Of a stretch of DNA of 64,000 nucleotides, positions 46,345 through 57,079 are shown piece after piece (position 1 is the stretch's first letter; each line of letters starts with the position of its first letter). A model generated the notes under the pieces. It was not told the origin of the DNA and did no database searches. It saw nothing but the letters and a program-made list of their open reading frames with translations. The DNA comes from Ascaphus truei (taxonomy: Eukaryota > Chordata > Amphibia > Anura > Ascaphidae): assembly GCA_036426205.1 (NCBI GenBank), contig CM071568.1, forward strand, positions 223,560,966-223,624,965. Direction: 5' to 3'. Made by a program: the position numbers and the translations under genes.

Positions 46345-46624
46345 ATTAATAAAATAATAATAACTTTATTTCATCTGGCATGTTTCTCCCAATGGGACTC
46401 TAAGCACTTCATAAGTACAATATAGTGCTCGGTAAGCATCATTGTACATAGGATTTTACCAGAAACAGTGCCTGCCCATATGAGCTTAAAATCTATGTTT
46501 ACACAGGGAAATAAAGTAACTTGCACAAGGTCACATGGAGCTGAGACAGGGATTTCAACCAGCTCCCCTGCTTCAAACTCTTGTTTTCAGAGTCGGTGCC
46601 TTTACTCACTGAGCTACTCCTTCA
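46345..46624 (-). mobile_element. tRNA-derived SINE with LINE-type tail
   Basis: On the minus strand GGAGTAGCTCAGTGAGTAAA (A box TAGCTCAGTGAGT) and GGTTGAAATCC (B box) form a tRNA-like head. A core GTGACCTTGTGCAAGTTACTT, as in CORE/MIR-type SINEs, follows. The 3' tail AAGTGCTTAGAGTCCCATTG..AAAGTTATTATTATT is nearly the same as the tail of the L2-like LINE at 36,936-37,300. Confidence 0.85.
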
Positions 46625-46629
46625 GTGAT

Positions 46630-47143
46630 TGGTTGACTTTGCTGTATGATTTCTTGGAGACTTTGTCCCATTGTCCCCAGAAACCACCAGGGCATAAGTC
46701 TCAGAGTTTCAGGGGGAAATCCACAGAGCGAGTTTGTAGTGCAGATTCGCCTGGGGTTGTTGCACATAGCTGGAGCGAGGAGTCCGGATCCGCTGTGTGA
46801 TGGTCAGTGCAGAGATCAAGGATGATCAGGCAGAAGAAGTAATCAGGCGATCCAAAGTCAGGGCAGGCGGCAAACAGCAGAGTGGTCAATCAAGCAGAGG
46901 TCCGAGCAGGGAGCAAGCAGCAGAGTGCGTTGCCTAGCTGGAATCGATACCAGGTCTTTCCAATAGCTAGCATGAGGTCTGGGAGATTCCATGCAGCAGA
47001 GAACAAGACAAACTACCTCCAGGGTAACAAGCTTGTTCTGAAGCACCTTTTTAGAAGTCATGGGAAGTCGGGTAGTTTAGTCAATATAGCTGTCTACTGA
47101 GGGCCTGAATAGAATGACTGAGTTCCTGCGTACGGGTCCTTAC
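46630..47143 (-). mobile_element. Ty3/Gypsy LTR (minus) with adjacent polypurine tract
   Basis: On the minus strand GGGATGGGGAAGTAA (47,145-47,160) is followed by TGTAAGGACCCGTACG, the junction of a polypurine tract and a 3' LTR start. The LTR body runs to about 46,630, where the SINE begins. No other Gypsy coding sequence was found upstream. Confidence 0.65.
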
Positions 47144-47649
47144 ATTACTTCCCCATCCCTCTATGGGGAGGGGCATGGATTGGCTTCTGTTGGTATTGGG
47201 CATAAAACTGTTTAACTAGCCATGGGCAAAACGAAGAGACTGCGACGCACCACCAAAAATTAAGGAGGATAGCTTGGATACAAAAATAGCTTTCATGGAT
47301 CACTGGCAAGTACAGATGCAGCGGCCGTTATTCAAACATATCACGGAGCCGTTTTCATGTGTGATGCTGTACTCCACGCGGCCAATCACGCGGTTGCTTT
47401 GTTTGAATTTCATGGATCGCGATTTCTTTGGGTGCAATTCTTCGCATTTCTGTGGCAGAAATGAATGAATTGTAATGTGTACAGTACAGTACTGTGTCCT
47501 TTTGCAGGTGTTTAAAAACCAGAACTAAAATGCCATTTTCTGCACTCGATAAAAACAATTCAACACGTGGTAATAATGTGCCATGACATGGGTATTCCGA
47601 GGTATACAACGCGTGATATATTCGAATAACGTCTGCTGCATCTGTAGAC
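47144..47649. other. Short intron stretch, nothing certain
   Basis: May include remaining internal Gypsy sequence next to the polypurine tract. No domain seen. Confidence 0.4.
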
Positions 47650-49150
47650 CGACATTTTTCACGTTTACGGAACTTTCTCAAGGTCCATCCTGAGCTGGCC
47701 TCCGTCGGGACTTTAAATACCCTGCTTTCCCGCCAAAAAAAAAGCCAATCTCTGCGTCATCATGCATCAAAGGGTAACAAAAAACAAAGGGATGAGGTGG
47801 GAGAGGGGGGCGGGGGAAACAAAAGACTATGACTAAAAGCTATAAAAAACTGATAAAACTACAAAATCATAAAAAAATTGCTGAGATCCCAATCTGAATT
47901 GAGTCCTCTGGGTATTCTGGTTCGCAAAGTAAAAATCCAAAACATTTCTCTGCGGTCCAATGTGTTAATCCTGTTACCTCCTCTAATTAATGATGGGACC
48001 ACTTCTATGTCCTTACATATCAATTTCTTGAGGTTACCCAGGGGGCATTGTGACACGTTTGGATATTGGATGATTTAAATCGCCCTTTTTAATGAGCCTA
48101 ACATGTTCTTGTTTCCTCTGTTTTAAGAAGTCTTATCGTCCTACCCACATATTGCTTCCCACAGCCACAGGTCAGAAGATGCACCACAAATTTGGTATCA
48201 CAATTGATGAAAGATCTAATACGAAAACTTCTGCCTGTGACTGTGGAAGCGAAACATGGGGAGGCTTGCATATTGATACAAATGTTACAATGAGCGCAAA
48301 GAAAAAAATATTTGGTTTGTCAGTACTGGTGTTAGTTTGATCTGATACAAAGAGACTGGGTGAAAGACTGTTCGCCAGGGCTTTAGCCCGTTTGAACACG
48401 AATTTTGGGCCCTGGTCTACTTAATCCCTTATTATCGGATCTAATTGAAGTATCCCCCAATGTTTCTGGACAATCTTCTTGATAACTTGTGATGGTGCAC
48501 AGAACTGTGAAACAAACAAGGGGGAATCACTTCTTGTATCAACTCTTTTATTTTTGATCAGAGTGGACGCTGTCAATACATTTCACTTCCTCCATTGTTT
48601 TATCTAAATCAGATGAATTATACCCTGTTGACACATTTTGGGTGCAATTCACGGAACCGTTTCAAACAGTCCTCCTCTGTAGAGCAGTTCCGCTTAATTC
48701 GGAGGAACTGACCCTTGGGGGATTCCTGTATAAATGCTTTTGGATGGCAGCTGTCCGCACATAAAGTGTTGCATGCATTAATCTTAATGTGAATCTGTTT
48801 GAATTTTTACATTTAGATCAACATAGAGAATGAAATCAAGATAGTTTATATGTTGATAATTGTGATTGTACGTGAATTGTAAATTAAAAGTGTTATTATT
48901 TAATAAAATCAATAAATGAAATAAGTGAAGTGATATCTCCATCCCACACCAAAATCAAATCGTCTATAAAACGACGATAGAAGATGATACTGTGCCTATA
49001 GGGATTTCTGTCTCCAAACACGTGGAACTACGCCCTTCAACCCATAAAAAGATTGGCGAATGAAGGAGCAAAACTTGTCCCCGTTGCAGTTCCACGTATT
49101 TGGAGATATAACCATTTTCTTTTTGATGGGGTTTTCTGTCATAAAATAAA
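47650..49150 (-). mobile_element. Penelope-like element: RT C-terminus and GIY-YIG endonuclease, dead
   Basis: Read on the minus strand: GTSFAPSFANLFMG and RRFIDDLILVWDG (RT, about 49,090-48,930), CHPKAFIQESPKGQFLRIK (about 48,760-48,690), NMWVGRTIRLLK (GIY-YIG nuclease core, about 48,165-48,130), and REMFWIFTLRTRIPRGLNSD (C-terminal end, about 47,960-47,900). This order, an RT followed by a C-terminal GIY-YIG nuclease, defines Penelope-like retroelements; the wording fits the Neptune type. Stops and frameshifts interrupt it throughout and the N-terminal half is missing. A hammerhead-like motif lies in the 3' non-coding part at 47,657-47,683. Confidence 0.88.
47657..47683 (-). ncRNA. Hammerhead-like motif 7 (decayed)
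   Basis: The minus strand has CCTTGAGAAAGTTCCGTAAACG. The first box matches the other copies, but stem II is lost. It sits beside Penelope coding sequence, which links the motif family to this retroelement class. Confidence 0.45.
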
Positions 49151-49540
49151 GTGAATGGAATCCAAAATAAAAGTGCTGTAAGAATAAAAATCTACTTTCA
49201 CCACTGCTAGTCGCTTATATGTTGTCATTTGCCTTTTGCACTTATCCCCATTGTTTGTAATGTACTGTAGTTACCTTGTATTGTAATTTTGGCAAGTTCT
49301 ACATACATTGTTGGCGCTCTATAAAACTATATACTGTATACTGTACATACCATCACACACCCATCTATCCTTTTCTTTAATACTCTAGTGTAAACCTCTA
49401 ACTGAAGAACAACGGGGTAGGGCTTTTTCGGATCCTTCCAGTGTGTCACAAATGACATTAAAGGTCCAAAATAATGTCTTCCTGTCCACTGAGGGAAAAT
49501 CCAAGTGTCTCCTATATAATACTCTAGATTTGATTTTGCA
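49151..49540. other. Intron with non-LTR 3' tail
   Basis: CTTATCCCCATTGTTTGTAATG to ACATTGTTGGCGCTCTATAAA (about 49,240-49,325) is another L2-type 3' tail like that at 18.5 kb. The rest is unassigned. Confidence 0.55.
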
Positions 49541-52305
49541 TTGCTACTTATTATTTATTTATAAAATATTTTACCAGTAAGTAATACATTGAGAGTTACC
49601 TCTCGTTTTCAAGTATGTCCTGGGCACAGAGTTAAGACAAATAATACATGGTTACAAATAAAGTTACATAAGTGAAAAGGGTATACATTATATACAAGAC
49701 ATTGCATGCACATTTAAAGAAAATATATATTATAGGCGTATGTAACAGTTACAGACCAGGTTAAAATGTGAGACAGCCTTAGTTTTGAAAGAACTTAAAC
49801 TGGTGGTGGATGTGAGATTCTCTGGTAGGTTGTTCCAGTTTTGGGGTGCACGGTAAGAGAAGGAGGAGCGGCCGGATATTTTGTTGAGCCTTGGGACCAT
49901 GAACAGTCTTTTGGAGTCAGATCTCAGATGATAAGTGCTGCATGTGGTAGGGGTGAGGAGATTGTTCATATAGATGGGTAGCTTGCCCAGAAAGTATTTG
50001 AAGGCAAGACAGGAAAGGTGAACTTTGCACCTAGACACAAGTGATGACCAATCTAGTTCTTTGAGCATTTCGCAGTGATGTGTGTTGTAGTTGCATTGGA
50101 GAACAAAACGGCATATTGAATTGTAGTGGGTGTCAAGTTTGCTAAGGTGGGTTTGGGGTGCCGAGCCATATACTACTGTATGTCTCCATAGTCGATTATT
50201 TGCATTAGCATCTGCTGTGCGATACGCTTTCTGACCAGCAGACTTAGGGAGGATTTGTTCTTGTAAAGTACACCTAGTTTGGCATAGGTCTTGGTTGTCA
50301 GGGTATCAATGTGCATCCCGAATGTTAAGTGGAAGTCAAACCATATGCCCAGGTATTTAAAACTAGTAACAGGAGTTAGGGTGGTGTTAGCTTGGATCTG
50401 ATCTGGTGCTCAGTCACTGGAAGCTTTACAAATGTAGTCTTGGTCCCAAATACCATTGTTACAGTCTTGTCAGTGTTTTAAAACAGTTTGTTTTGGGAAA
50501 TCCAGTTTTCGCGTCTCAAAAAGTATGCAGGCGCTGCCGGATCCCGCTCGGTTGACGCGTCACACGGCAGAGCCACTCACCCGCGCACTGCCAAGCCAGT
50601 GAGCAAACGCTCTAGGGTTTTCCGTCGGTGTCTCCCACAGGGAGGAATCTCTGCCACGCTCCCGCGTGACGTCAGCGCCCCGCACCGTGCATTGCGTAAA
50701 CGCGCGGGTCGCCCGGCACCCAAACAAGGGAGAACCCAGGAATGCCTCACCTGAATGCTGTTTCAGCCACTTACCTTCCTGGTGCTATTGGAGGATCAGA
50801 TCACATCCCTGCAAGGTAATTGGATCCTTCTTCCTATATATACCTACTCCTGTCTGTTCTCCCCTGCTGAGCATAAACTCCTGTTTATGCATTGTGCTCA
50901 CTGCTGCTGTTTCATTGCCTTGTACCCTGCTTGCCTTGACCTGTCTGTTCTCTCCTGTCCTGACCTTTGGCTGTTCTACGGATTCCCACACTCTCCAACA
51001 CTTTACTCCGGCTTCTTCCCTTGACCATTCTACCTTCGCAAATCCTGGACCCTGGCTTACGGATATCTACCATCCTCCACTCTCCAACACTGAACCACGG
51101 CAAGTACCCTGATTACCCTGACCTCTCCAACCCTACTACGCTATACGACTTGGACTACGCATTCCGGACCGGACTGGGTGGTTGTGGGTCAGTGTCTTTC
51201 CATCCCCACCTCAGCCCTGCAGTCTTTAGTCCTGTTTATGGTGAGCGCAGCGTGACACAGTCAGACTGAAGTATGTGTTCAAGGTCGGAGAGACTATGGC
51301 TGTGTGCATATAGGATTGTGTCATCTGCATACTTATGTATTGAAGCTTCCTGACAAGCTGTGGGAAGATCATTAATGAATACCGAGAAGAATAGGGGCCC
51401 CAGAACTGAGACTTGCGGGACACCACAAGTGTTATCCAGGGAGTTGGAGTTAGAGCCTGAGATGGACACATGTTGGGATCTTCCTGATAGGTAGGACTGA
51501 AACCAGTTTAAAGCATGCTTCCCTATTCCAGAGCTCTGGAGTTTGCTAAGCAGGATAGCATGATCAACTGTGTCAAAAGCCTTTGCAAAATCTAGGAATA
51601 TTGCACCAGTGAGTTGTCCCCATTCCATTCCACACTGGATTTCATTGCAAACTTTTACCAGGGTAGTTACGGTGGAGTGTTTGGGGTGGAAGCCAGATTG
51701 GAATTGGCTAGGGAAATTTGTCTTGGTATAGTAATCGCTTAATTGGGAGTGAACACATTTTTCCATGACTTTGGATAGTTTTGGGAGAAGAGAGATTGGC
51801 CTGTAGTTTGAGACAGTGTTTTTGTCCCCACTTTTGAAGATTGGGACAACTCTGGCAGTTTTCCAGGTCTTGGGGATATGGCCTGCAGACAGGATAGAGT
51901 TGAATATGGAAGCAATTGGTTTGGCAATGGCTGGGGCACCAAGTCTTAGGAACTTAGATTGCAGTAAGTCAGGTCCACATTGGCTGCTTAGTTTTAATTT
52001 GAGGAGCGCTTGTGTAATCTCCTCTTCGGATACTGGGCCAAATTGAAAATTGTGGGCAGTGTTGGGAGGGGGTGGTGCTATATGGGTACTCCCAGGATGA
52101 GATTCAGGTTTGTGGTTTGGGTTGCGTTTCGCTAATAAGTTAGTAGCACACCCCACAAAGTAATCATTGAATGCATTTGCAATGTCAGTGGGGTTTGTCA
52201 GAGTAATATCCCCCTTAGTGATATTACTTGGTTGTTGATGGTTAGAAGGCTGGAATATATTGTTGATAACCTTCCAGAAGTTAGCTGGGTTTGATGTATT
52301 CTGTG
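49541..52305 (-). mobile_element. L2/Rex-like LINE, one long RT fragment plus C-terminus
   Basis: The minus strand keeps an open frame from about 52,302 to 51,258. Motifs in order: VVPIFKSGDKNTVSNYRPIS, FLDFAKAFDTVDHAILL, CGVPQVSVLGPLFFSVFIND, HKYADDTILYAHS (intact ADD catalytic box). After a solo LTR (50,489-51,257) the frame resumes (KTVTMVFGTKTTFVKL) and ends with SSFSYRAPQNWNNLPENL (49,730-50,068). The 3' end is AT-rich, near 49,541. No endonuclease domain is present, so it is 5'-truncated. It is comparatively young: more than 300 codons are still open. Confidence 0.88.
50489..51257 (+). mobile_element. Solo Ty3/Gypsy-type LTR inside the LINE
   Basis: The LTR starts TGTTTTGGGAAATCC and ends GGTGAGCGCAGCGTGACA. 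Flanking CAGTT (50,484-50,488) and CAGTC (51,258-51,262) are a 5-bp target duplication with one mismatch. The end matches the LTR at 5,465-6,396. It has TATATATACC near 50,836 and CT-rich tandem segments. Removing it leaves the LINE about 12 codons short, so either the start is slightly different or a small deletion occurred. Confidence 0.7.
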
Positions 52306-52319
52306 GTTACAGTTCACAA

Positions 52320-52700
52320 AAAGCAGGATGGATCCACTTCAGGTAAGTACTTCCACTTAAAGTAGCAACCTCTCTACAAAATAATTCTCCTGACGAAGCA
52401 AGAACAGTCTTGTGAAATGCTTAGAGCCAATGAGAGGACAAGTGGAAGCTCTGAGTGCTGGATAACATTTATCGGAGGCAGAGGCAGCTCTCCAGCAAAC
52501 TGGTACAGCCACTGCGCATGCTCCGAATGCAGAATCAGAAGAAACCGGAAGTGATGTCACCTGACCGGAAGTGACATCGCAAAGAGGCTGGAGGAATCAA
52601 CATCACCCAGGCAACAGACTGCGTAGAGCAGGGCGCTGCTCCTGGGAGACCACCAGACACCAGGGGTGTTTTTATCATCCATATGGTAATTACATTACTT
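52320..52700 (+). mobile_element. Penelope-type terminal repeat with best hammerhead core
   Basis: The segment carries hammerhead-like motif 8 and then a CpG-rich stretch with two ACCGGAAGTGA(T/C) boxes (ETS-like). It ends near ACTTGTTATTTGTCC, where the duplicated/inverted OSBPL10 region begins. It is non-coding. Confidence 0.5.
52390..52426 (+). ncRNA. Hammerhead-like motif 8 (best conserved core)
   Basis: CTGACGA matches the hammerhead core box CUGANGA exactly. It is followed by stem II CAAG / CTTG (loop AACAGT) and GAAA. Flanking helices I and III are not obviously long, and the cleavage-site triplet cannot be placed with certainty. Confidence 0.55.
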
Positions 52701-52751
52701 GTTATTTGTCCGGGATGGGAAGGGAGCGAAGATAGCAGGGATACACCATGA

Positions 52752-54512
52752 ACCCTTCATAAACTCGTCCCTTATAAATTGGCCTTAAATCTGGTTTAGG
52801 TATAGTACTAAATAAAATACTGTTATTGCAGAGCATTGCTACTTCAAGTCTTGTCTGTGAATTTGTAAGCACCAGCATTGATTTTGCTTTTAACATGTTA
52901 GGTCAGGCCCATGTGGAAGGACAGCAGAAAAAACCTGGTGCAGCCATTGAATCGCTTTCAAGCTCTGGTCCTCTATCTGCCTTGGACCGGACTTACTACT
53001 CTAAGCTGAAAGCTACCTCCGCCTGCCACCCTTAGCTGCCTTGGAGAATGTCTGCATTAATACGCAGAGTGATACCAAGCTGGCAGCACAACAGACGCTG
53101 ACAACAGTGGTTAGAGCAGCTTACCTGTTTTGGTTTAATTTCCAAATAACTTAATCTGTAAGATATAGCCATTTTTTATATCAGATACTGTAGTTTAAGA
53201 AAAAATACTTTATTTTTGACGTAGTTTTTGATAGTTCAAACCAATATAAACATACATCCAATGCGTTGCTTGCATCCTAGGGTCCGGGAGTTTGTGTAGA
53301 GAAGAGAAAACAGGTCTCTAAAAAGTGCTAAACCTTAGTGGTAAGTAAACACATAGAAACAGAAATAACCTGTATTGAGGTAAAATGAATCCAATGTAGG
53401 ACAGTCACAATAGGGATTGGTGCAGTTCTCAAAGAGAGATGTTCCAAACCTCCTGTATACCAATTGGATGCTGATGTAGAACAGGGAGTAGAAGAGACAT
53501 ACAACCCTAATAGAGTAAAACCTTTTGTTAAGAGGCAATGGCAAATAACAAGTAATTAAACTTAAAGTGATTTGTTACCGGCGCTCTACCACCCACCAAT
53601 CTGTGAATTAAATAGTGCACACAAAAATAAAAATTCAAAATATTGTGTCAAGGTGATAACTGATAAAATTCTCAACCTCCTTCCAGGAATATGTACAGAT
53701 TCCTTCAATAGTGCTTGTCCGGGATGGGAAGGGAGCGAAGATAGCAGGGATACACCATGAAAATAGAAAATGAAAGATATAATATGGCAATAAGTTTTTT
53801 TCAATCTGGTAAAGCACTAATGTTTGGCTCTGTAGCAATCCTACTTACAGCAGGTCAATTAGTAAACCGCATTGATCTACACAATAGTAGAAAGGTGTCA
53901 GGTCTTCAGGAAAAACAGCCTTGGTTTAAAAGCATATGATGTCAGCACCTCAGCTCAGACGTCAGGAGATGTGGAGAGGATCACATTCATTGCTGCAGCT
54001 GCTCTTTCACTGAAGGCTCAGGTTGCCGAGTTCCCCCCGCTCCCCCAGACCGGACGCCGTCACTAATACAGCGGATGTGACGTCAGACGCCATCTCCCAC
54101 CAGTCTGCTGGGAGTTAGGAGAGAGTCCCGGTGAGCTGTTCACACTGAGCCGGCACTCCATCTGCCCAAGTAAAATCCTATGTTGAACTTTGAATATGTA
54201 CACATTGTGAGTACGATTCCTAAGTTTGTTGTTGTTTATTCATAAATTTATGCACGATCGACACTATGGTCTGCCTTTCTTTTGCATGCCTTTGATCCTC
54301 TCACATCTCCTGACGTCTGAGCTGAGGTGCTGACATCATATGCTGTAACCAAGGTGTTTTTCCTAAGATCCTGACACCTTTCTTACCTATGTGTAGATCA
54401 ACGGTTACTAATGACTGCTGTAAGTAGGCATTGCTACAGAGCCAAGACATATATGCTTTATCCAGATTGAAAAAAACTTATGCACTATTGTATGCTTTCT
54501 TTTCTATTTTCA
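52752..54512 (+). repeat. Inverted, indel-rich copy of the region right of the gap
   Basis: From CCCTTCATAAACTCGTCCC the sequence is the reverse complement of about 54,616-55,797, including OSBPL10 exon A. The two copies differ by dozens of single-base indels, mostly in homopolymers. The arm then reaches an inner hairpin: 53,750-53,990 is complementary to 54,285-54,512, with a loop of about 290 bp. A 43-bp block (TCCGGGATGGGAAGGGAGCG..) occurs at 52,709, 53,718 and inverted at 54,793. Confidence 0.85.
52902..53109 (+). pseudogene. osbpl10: Inverted broken copy of OSBPL10 exon A
   Basis: The plus strand carries the exon A sequence with many 1-2 bp indels (for example an extra A in the GGACAGCAGAAAAAACC run and a missing base in GTGCAGCCATT). 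The reading frame breaks within 20 codons. The acceptor (TTAGGTCAGG) is damaged, but the donor region (CAACAGTGGTTAGAG) is recognisable. The error pattern resembles uncorrected long reads more than evolutionary decay. It cannot encode protein. Confidence 0.85.
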
Positions 54513-54514
54513 GG

Positions 54515-54615
54515 NNNNNNNNNNNNNNNNNNNNNNNNNNNNNNNNNNNNNNNNNNNNNNNNNNNNNNNNNNNNNNNNNNNNNNNNNNNNNNNNNNNNNN
54601 NNNNNNNNNNNNNNN
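54515..54615. other. Assembly gap (run of N)
   Basis: About 100 N. The sequence just left (54,343-54,512) and just right (54,616-54,790) of the gap is the same stretch in the same orientation. The two contig ends therefore overlap but were not merged. Confidence 0.98.
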
Positions 54616-55439
54616 TAAACCAAGGCTGTTTTTCCTGAAGATCCTGACACCTTTCTACCTATTGTGTAGATCAATGCGGTTTACTAATTGACCTGCTGTA
54701 AGTAGGCATTGCTACAGAGCCAAGACATATATGCTTTATCCAGATTGAAAAAAACTTATTGCACTATTGTATGCTTTCATTTTCTATTTTTCATGGTGTA
54801 TCCCTGCTATCTTCGCTCCCTTCCCATCCCGGACAAGCTACTATTGAAAGGAATCTGTACATATTCCTGGAAGGTTGAGAATTTGATCAGTGATCACCTT
54901 GACACAATTATTTTGAATTTTTATTTTTGTGCACTATTTAATCACAGATTGGGTGTGGTTAGCGCCGGTAACAAATCACTTTAAGTTTAATTACTTGTTA
55001 TTTGCCATTGCCTCTTAACAAAAGGTTTTACTCTATTAGGGTTGTATGCTCTTCTACTCCCCTGTTCTACAGCATCCAATTGGTATACAGGAGATTTGGA
55101 AACATCTCTTTGAAGAAGACTGCACCAATCCCTATTGTGGACTGTCCTACATTGGATTCATTTTACCTCAATACAGGTTATTTCTGTTTCTATGTGTTTA
55201 CTTACCACTAAGGTTTAGCACTTTTTAGACCTGTTTTCTCTTCTCTACAAAACTCCCGGACCCTAGGATGCAAGCAACGCATTGGATGTATGTTTATATT
55301 GGTTTGAACTATCAAAAACTACGTCAAAAATAAAGTATTTTTTTCTTAAACTACAGTAATCTGAATATAAAAAAGTGCTATATCTTTACAGATTAAGTTA
55401 TTTGGAAATTTAAACCAAAACAGGGTAAGCTGCTCTAAC
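54616..55439. other. OSBPL10 intron next to exon A (right arm)
   Basis: Intronic DNA duplicated in inverted form left of the gap. Short open frames at 55,002-55,228 have mirror versions at 53,335-53,544. They differ by indels and show no domain, so they are not genes. Confidence 0.6.
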
Positions 55440-55647
55440 CTGTTGTCAGCGTCTTGTTGTGCTGCCCAGCTTGGTATACACTCTGCTGTAGTATATGCAG
55501 ACATTCTCCAAGGCAGCTAAGGGTGGCAGCGGAGGTAGCTTTCAGCAGGAGTAAGTCCTGGTCCAAGGCAGATAGAGGACCAGAGCTTGAAAGCGATTCA
55601 ATGGCATGCACCAGGTTTTTCTGCTGTCCTTCCACATGGGCCATGAC
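55440..55647 (-). CDS. osbpl10: OSBPL10 exon A (coiled-coil-like linker)
   Basis: This 208-bp exon (phase 0 in, phase 1 out) has acceptor TTCAG|GTC and donor ACAACAG|GTTAGA. It encodes [15 protein letters not shown] and then [18 protein letters not shown], nearly identical to vertebrate ORP10 in the helical region downstream of the PH domain. That region is implicated in dimerisation with ORP9. ORP11 and ORP9 differ at many of these positions, which fixes the paralogue. Joining to exon B through the split codon G|AT keeps the frame. This copy is clean, whereas the inverted copy at 52,902-53,109 is broken. Upstream exons (PH domain) were not found in the remaining 8.3 kb. Confidence 0.95.
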
Positions 55648-55929
55648 CTGAACATGTTAAAATGCAAAATCAATGCTGGTGCTTACAAAATTCACAGACA
55701 AGACTTGAAGTAGCAATGCTCTGCAATAACAAGTATTTTTATTTAGTACTTACCTAAACCAGATTTAAGGCCAATTTATAAGGGACGATGTTTATGAAGG
55801 GATTGGTAAAAATGCAAACACTGTGTCAACTGATACTTATTATAGTGGAGGTAAAAGTACAAAACAAAATGTTGGTAGGGATCTGCTTTAAACCAGCAAA
55901 TATTTGTGAGATTAACTAAGCAAAACTTA

Positions 55930-56640
55930 TTTTGCCAATGGAAAAGGCAGCAAATATAGGTCATGTTTCAGTTATGGGTGATTTTAATTATCTGGACATC
56001 GAGTAATGAGACTAGCCGTACAGCTTGATGTTTATGTGCTAAAAGACAATTACATGACCCAAATTATTGAGAAACCAACTAGTAATATCAAACAATGTAG
56101 AAGTAATAACTTGTATTCAAGTAAGGGAGACATTTTGGGAAACCGTGATCACAATATGAATTTCTCATTTGAAATAATTGATCAAAAACAGTATTTTATG
56201 GGACCAACTAAGACTTACAGTAATTTTATAAAGGCAGATTTTAGTTAACTAAGGAAGAACCTACAAGTAATAAAGTGGGATCAGATTCTTGCACGTAAAA
56301 TATGGCATATAAATGGGCAATCTTTAAAACATTGTTAGAGTACATACTGTATCAGTGTTATAAATGGGTAATACATATAAAATAAACAAATATAAACCAA
56401 TGTGGCTAAATAAATAGTTATGGGAAGAAAGAGCAAGGAGGAGGTAGCATTTAGACTGTTGAAGCCAGAAGGGACAGAGGCATTGTATCAGAATGATAAA
56501 TAATGTAAGAAAAATTGCAAAAGGGCAATCGGATTAGATAAAAAATTAAAATGGAAAAAGCATCAAGTAAGGTCAATCCTAAAAAGTTCTTCAAGATCAT
56601 TAATAGCAAAAGATTATAAAATTGAATGGTCACAAAAACG
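55930..56640 (+). mobile_element. CR1-type LINE fragment: endonuclease end and RT start
   Basis: HVSVMGDFNYLDI matches the catalytic GDFN motif of the apurinic endonuclease domain, followed by QIIEKPTS and a degraded GNRDHNMNFSFEI. The segment 56,430-56,620 continues with the same inter-domain sequence as 32,060-32,640. Many stops; truncated at both ends. Confidence 0.8.
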
Positions 56641-57071
56641 CCACACCTGTGTGCACGTGATGGTGTATGCGAAAGGGGATAAAACCTCAAGCTATCTACA
56701 GTAGCTGACTCGCCTCCCCGCTGTGCAATAAAAATGAGCAACAACTTCCCAGAAACCATCACACTACACAACAATGATGCTGCCACCACCAAGAGAGAAT
56801 GATTTTAAATCCAAAGGAATCCTGGGAGTATTAAATTCCATACACTCAGCGTTGCATTCGTATGGTTTTCCTACAGGATTAGATTTCACTTTTGCTAATG
56901 CAACTTCTACTTTTGAAGGAGGAAAAATAAATCTGAGATATGCGACGGAGATGCCCTCTCTTGTTTAATGTTAGTAAAATTCTGTATTTTAGCTCATCAC
57001 AAAAGTTATATTTTTTGTCCTTGTGAATTATACAATATTTTAATTAACATACATTTTTAATCTGTAAGGAA
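56641..57071. other. Intron sequence, nothing recognised
   Basis: AT-rich sequence with no feature I can support. Confidence 0.5.
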
Positions 57072-57079
57072 ATAGAGAG

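Noticed and set aside
53335..55228. Mirrored 69-codon frames as a conserved small gene
   Set aside because: They are the two arms of the gap-flanking inverted duplication and differ by frame-shifting indels.
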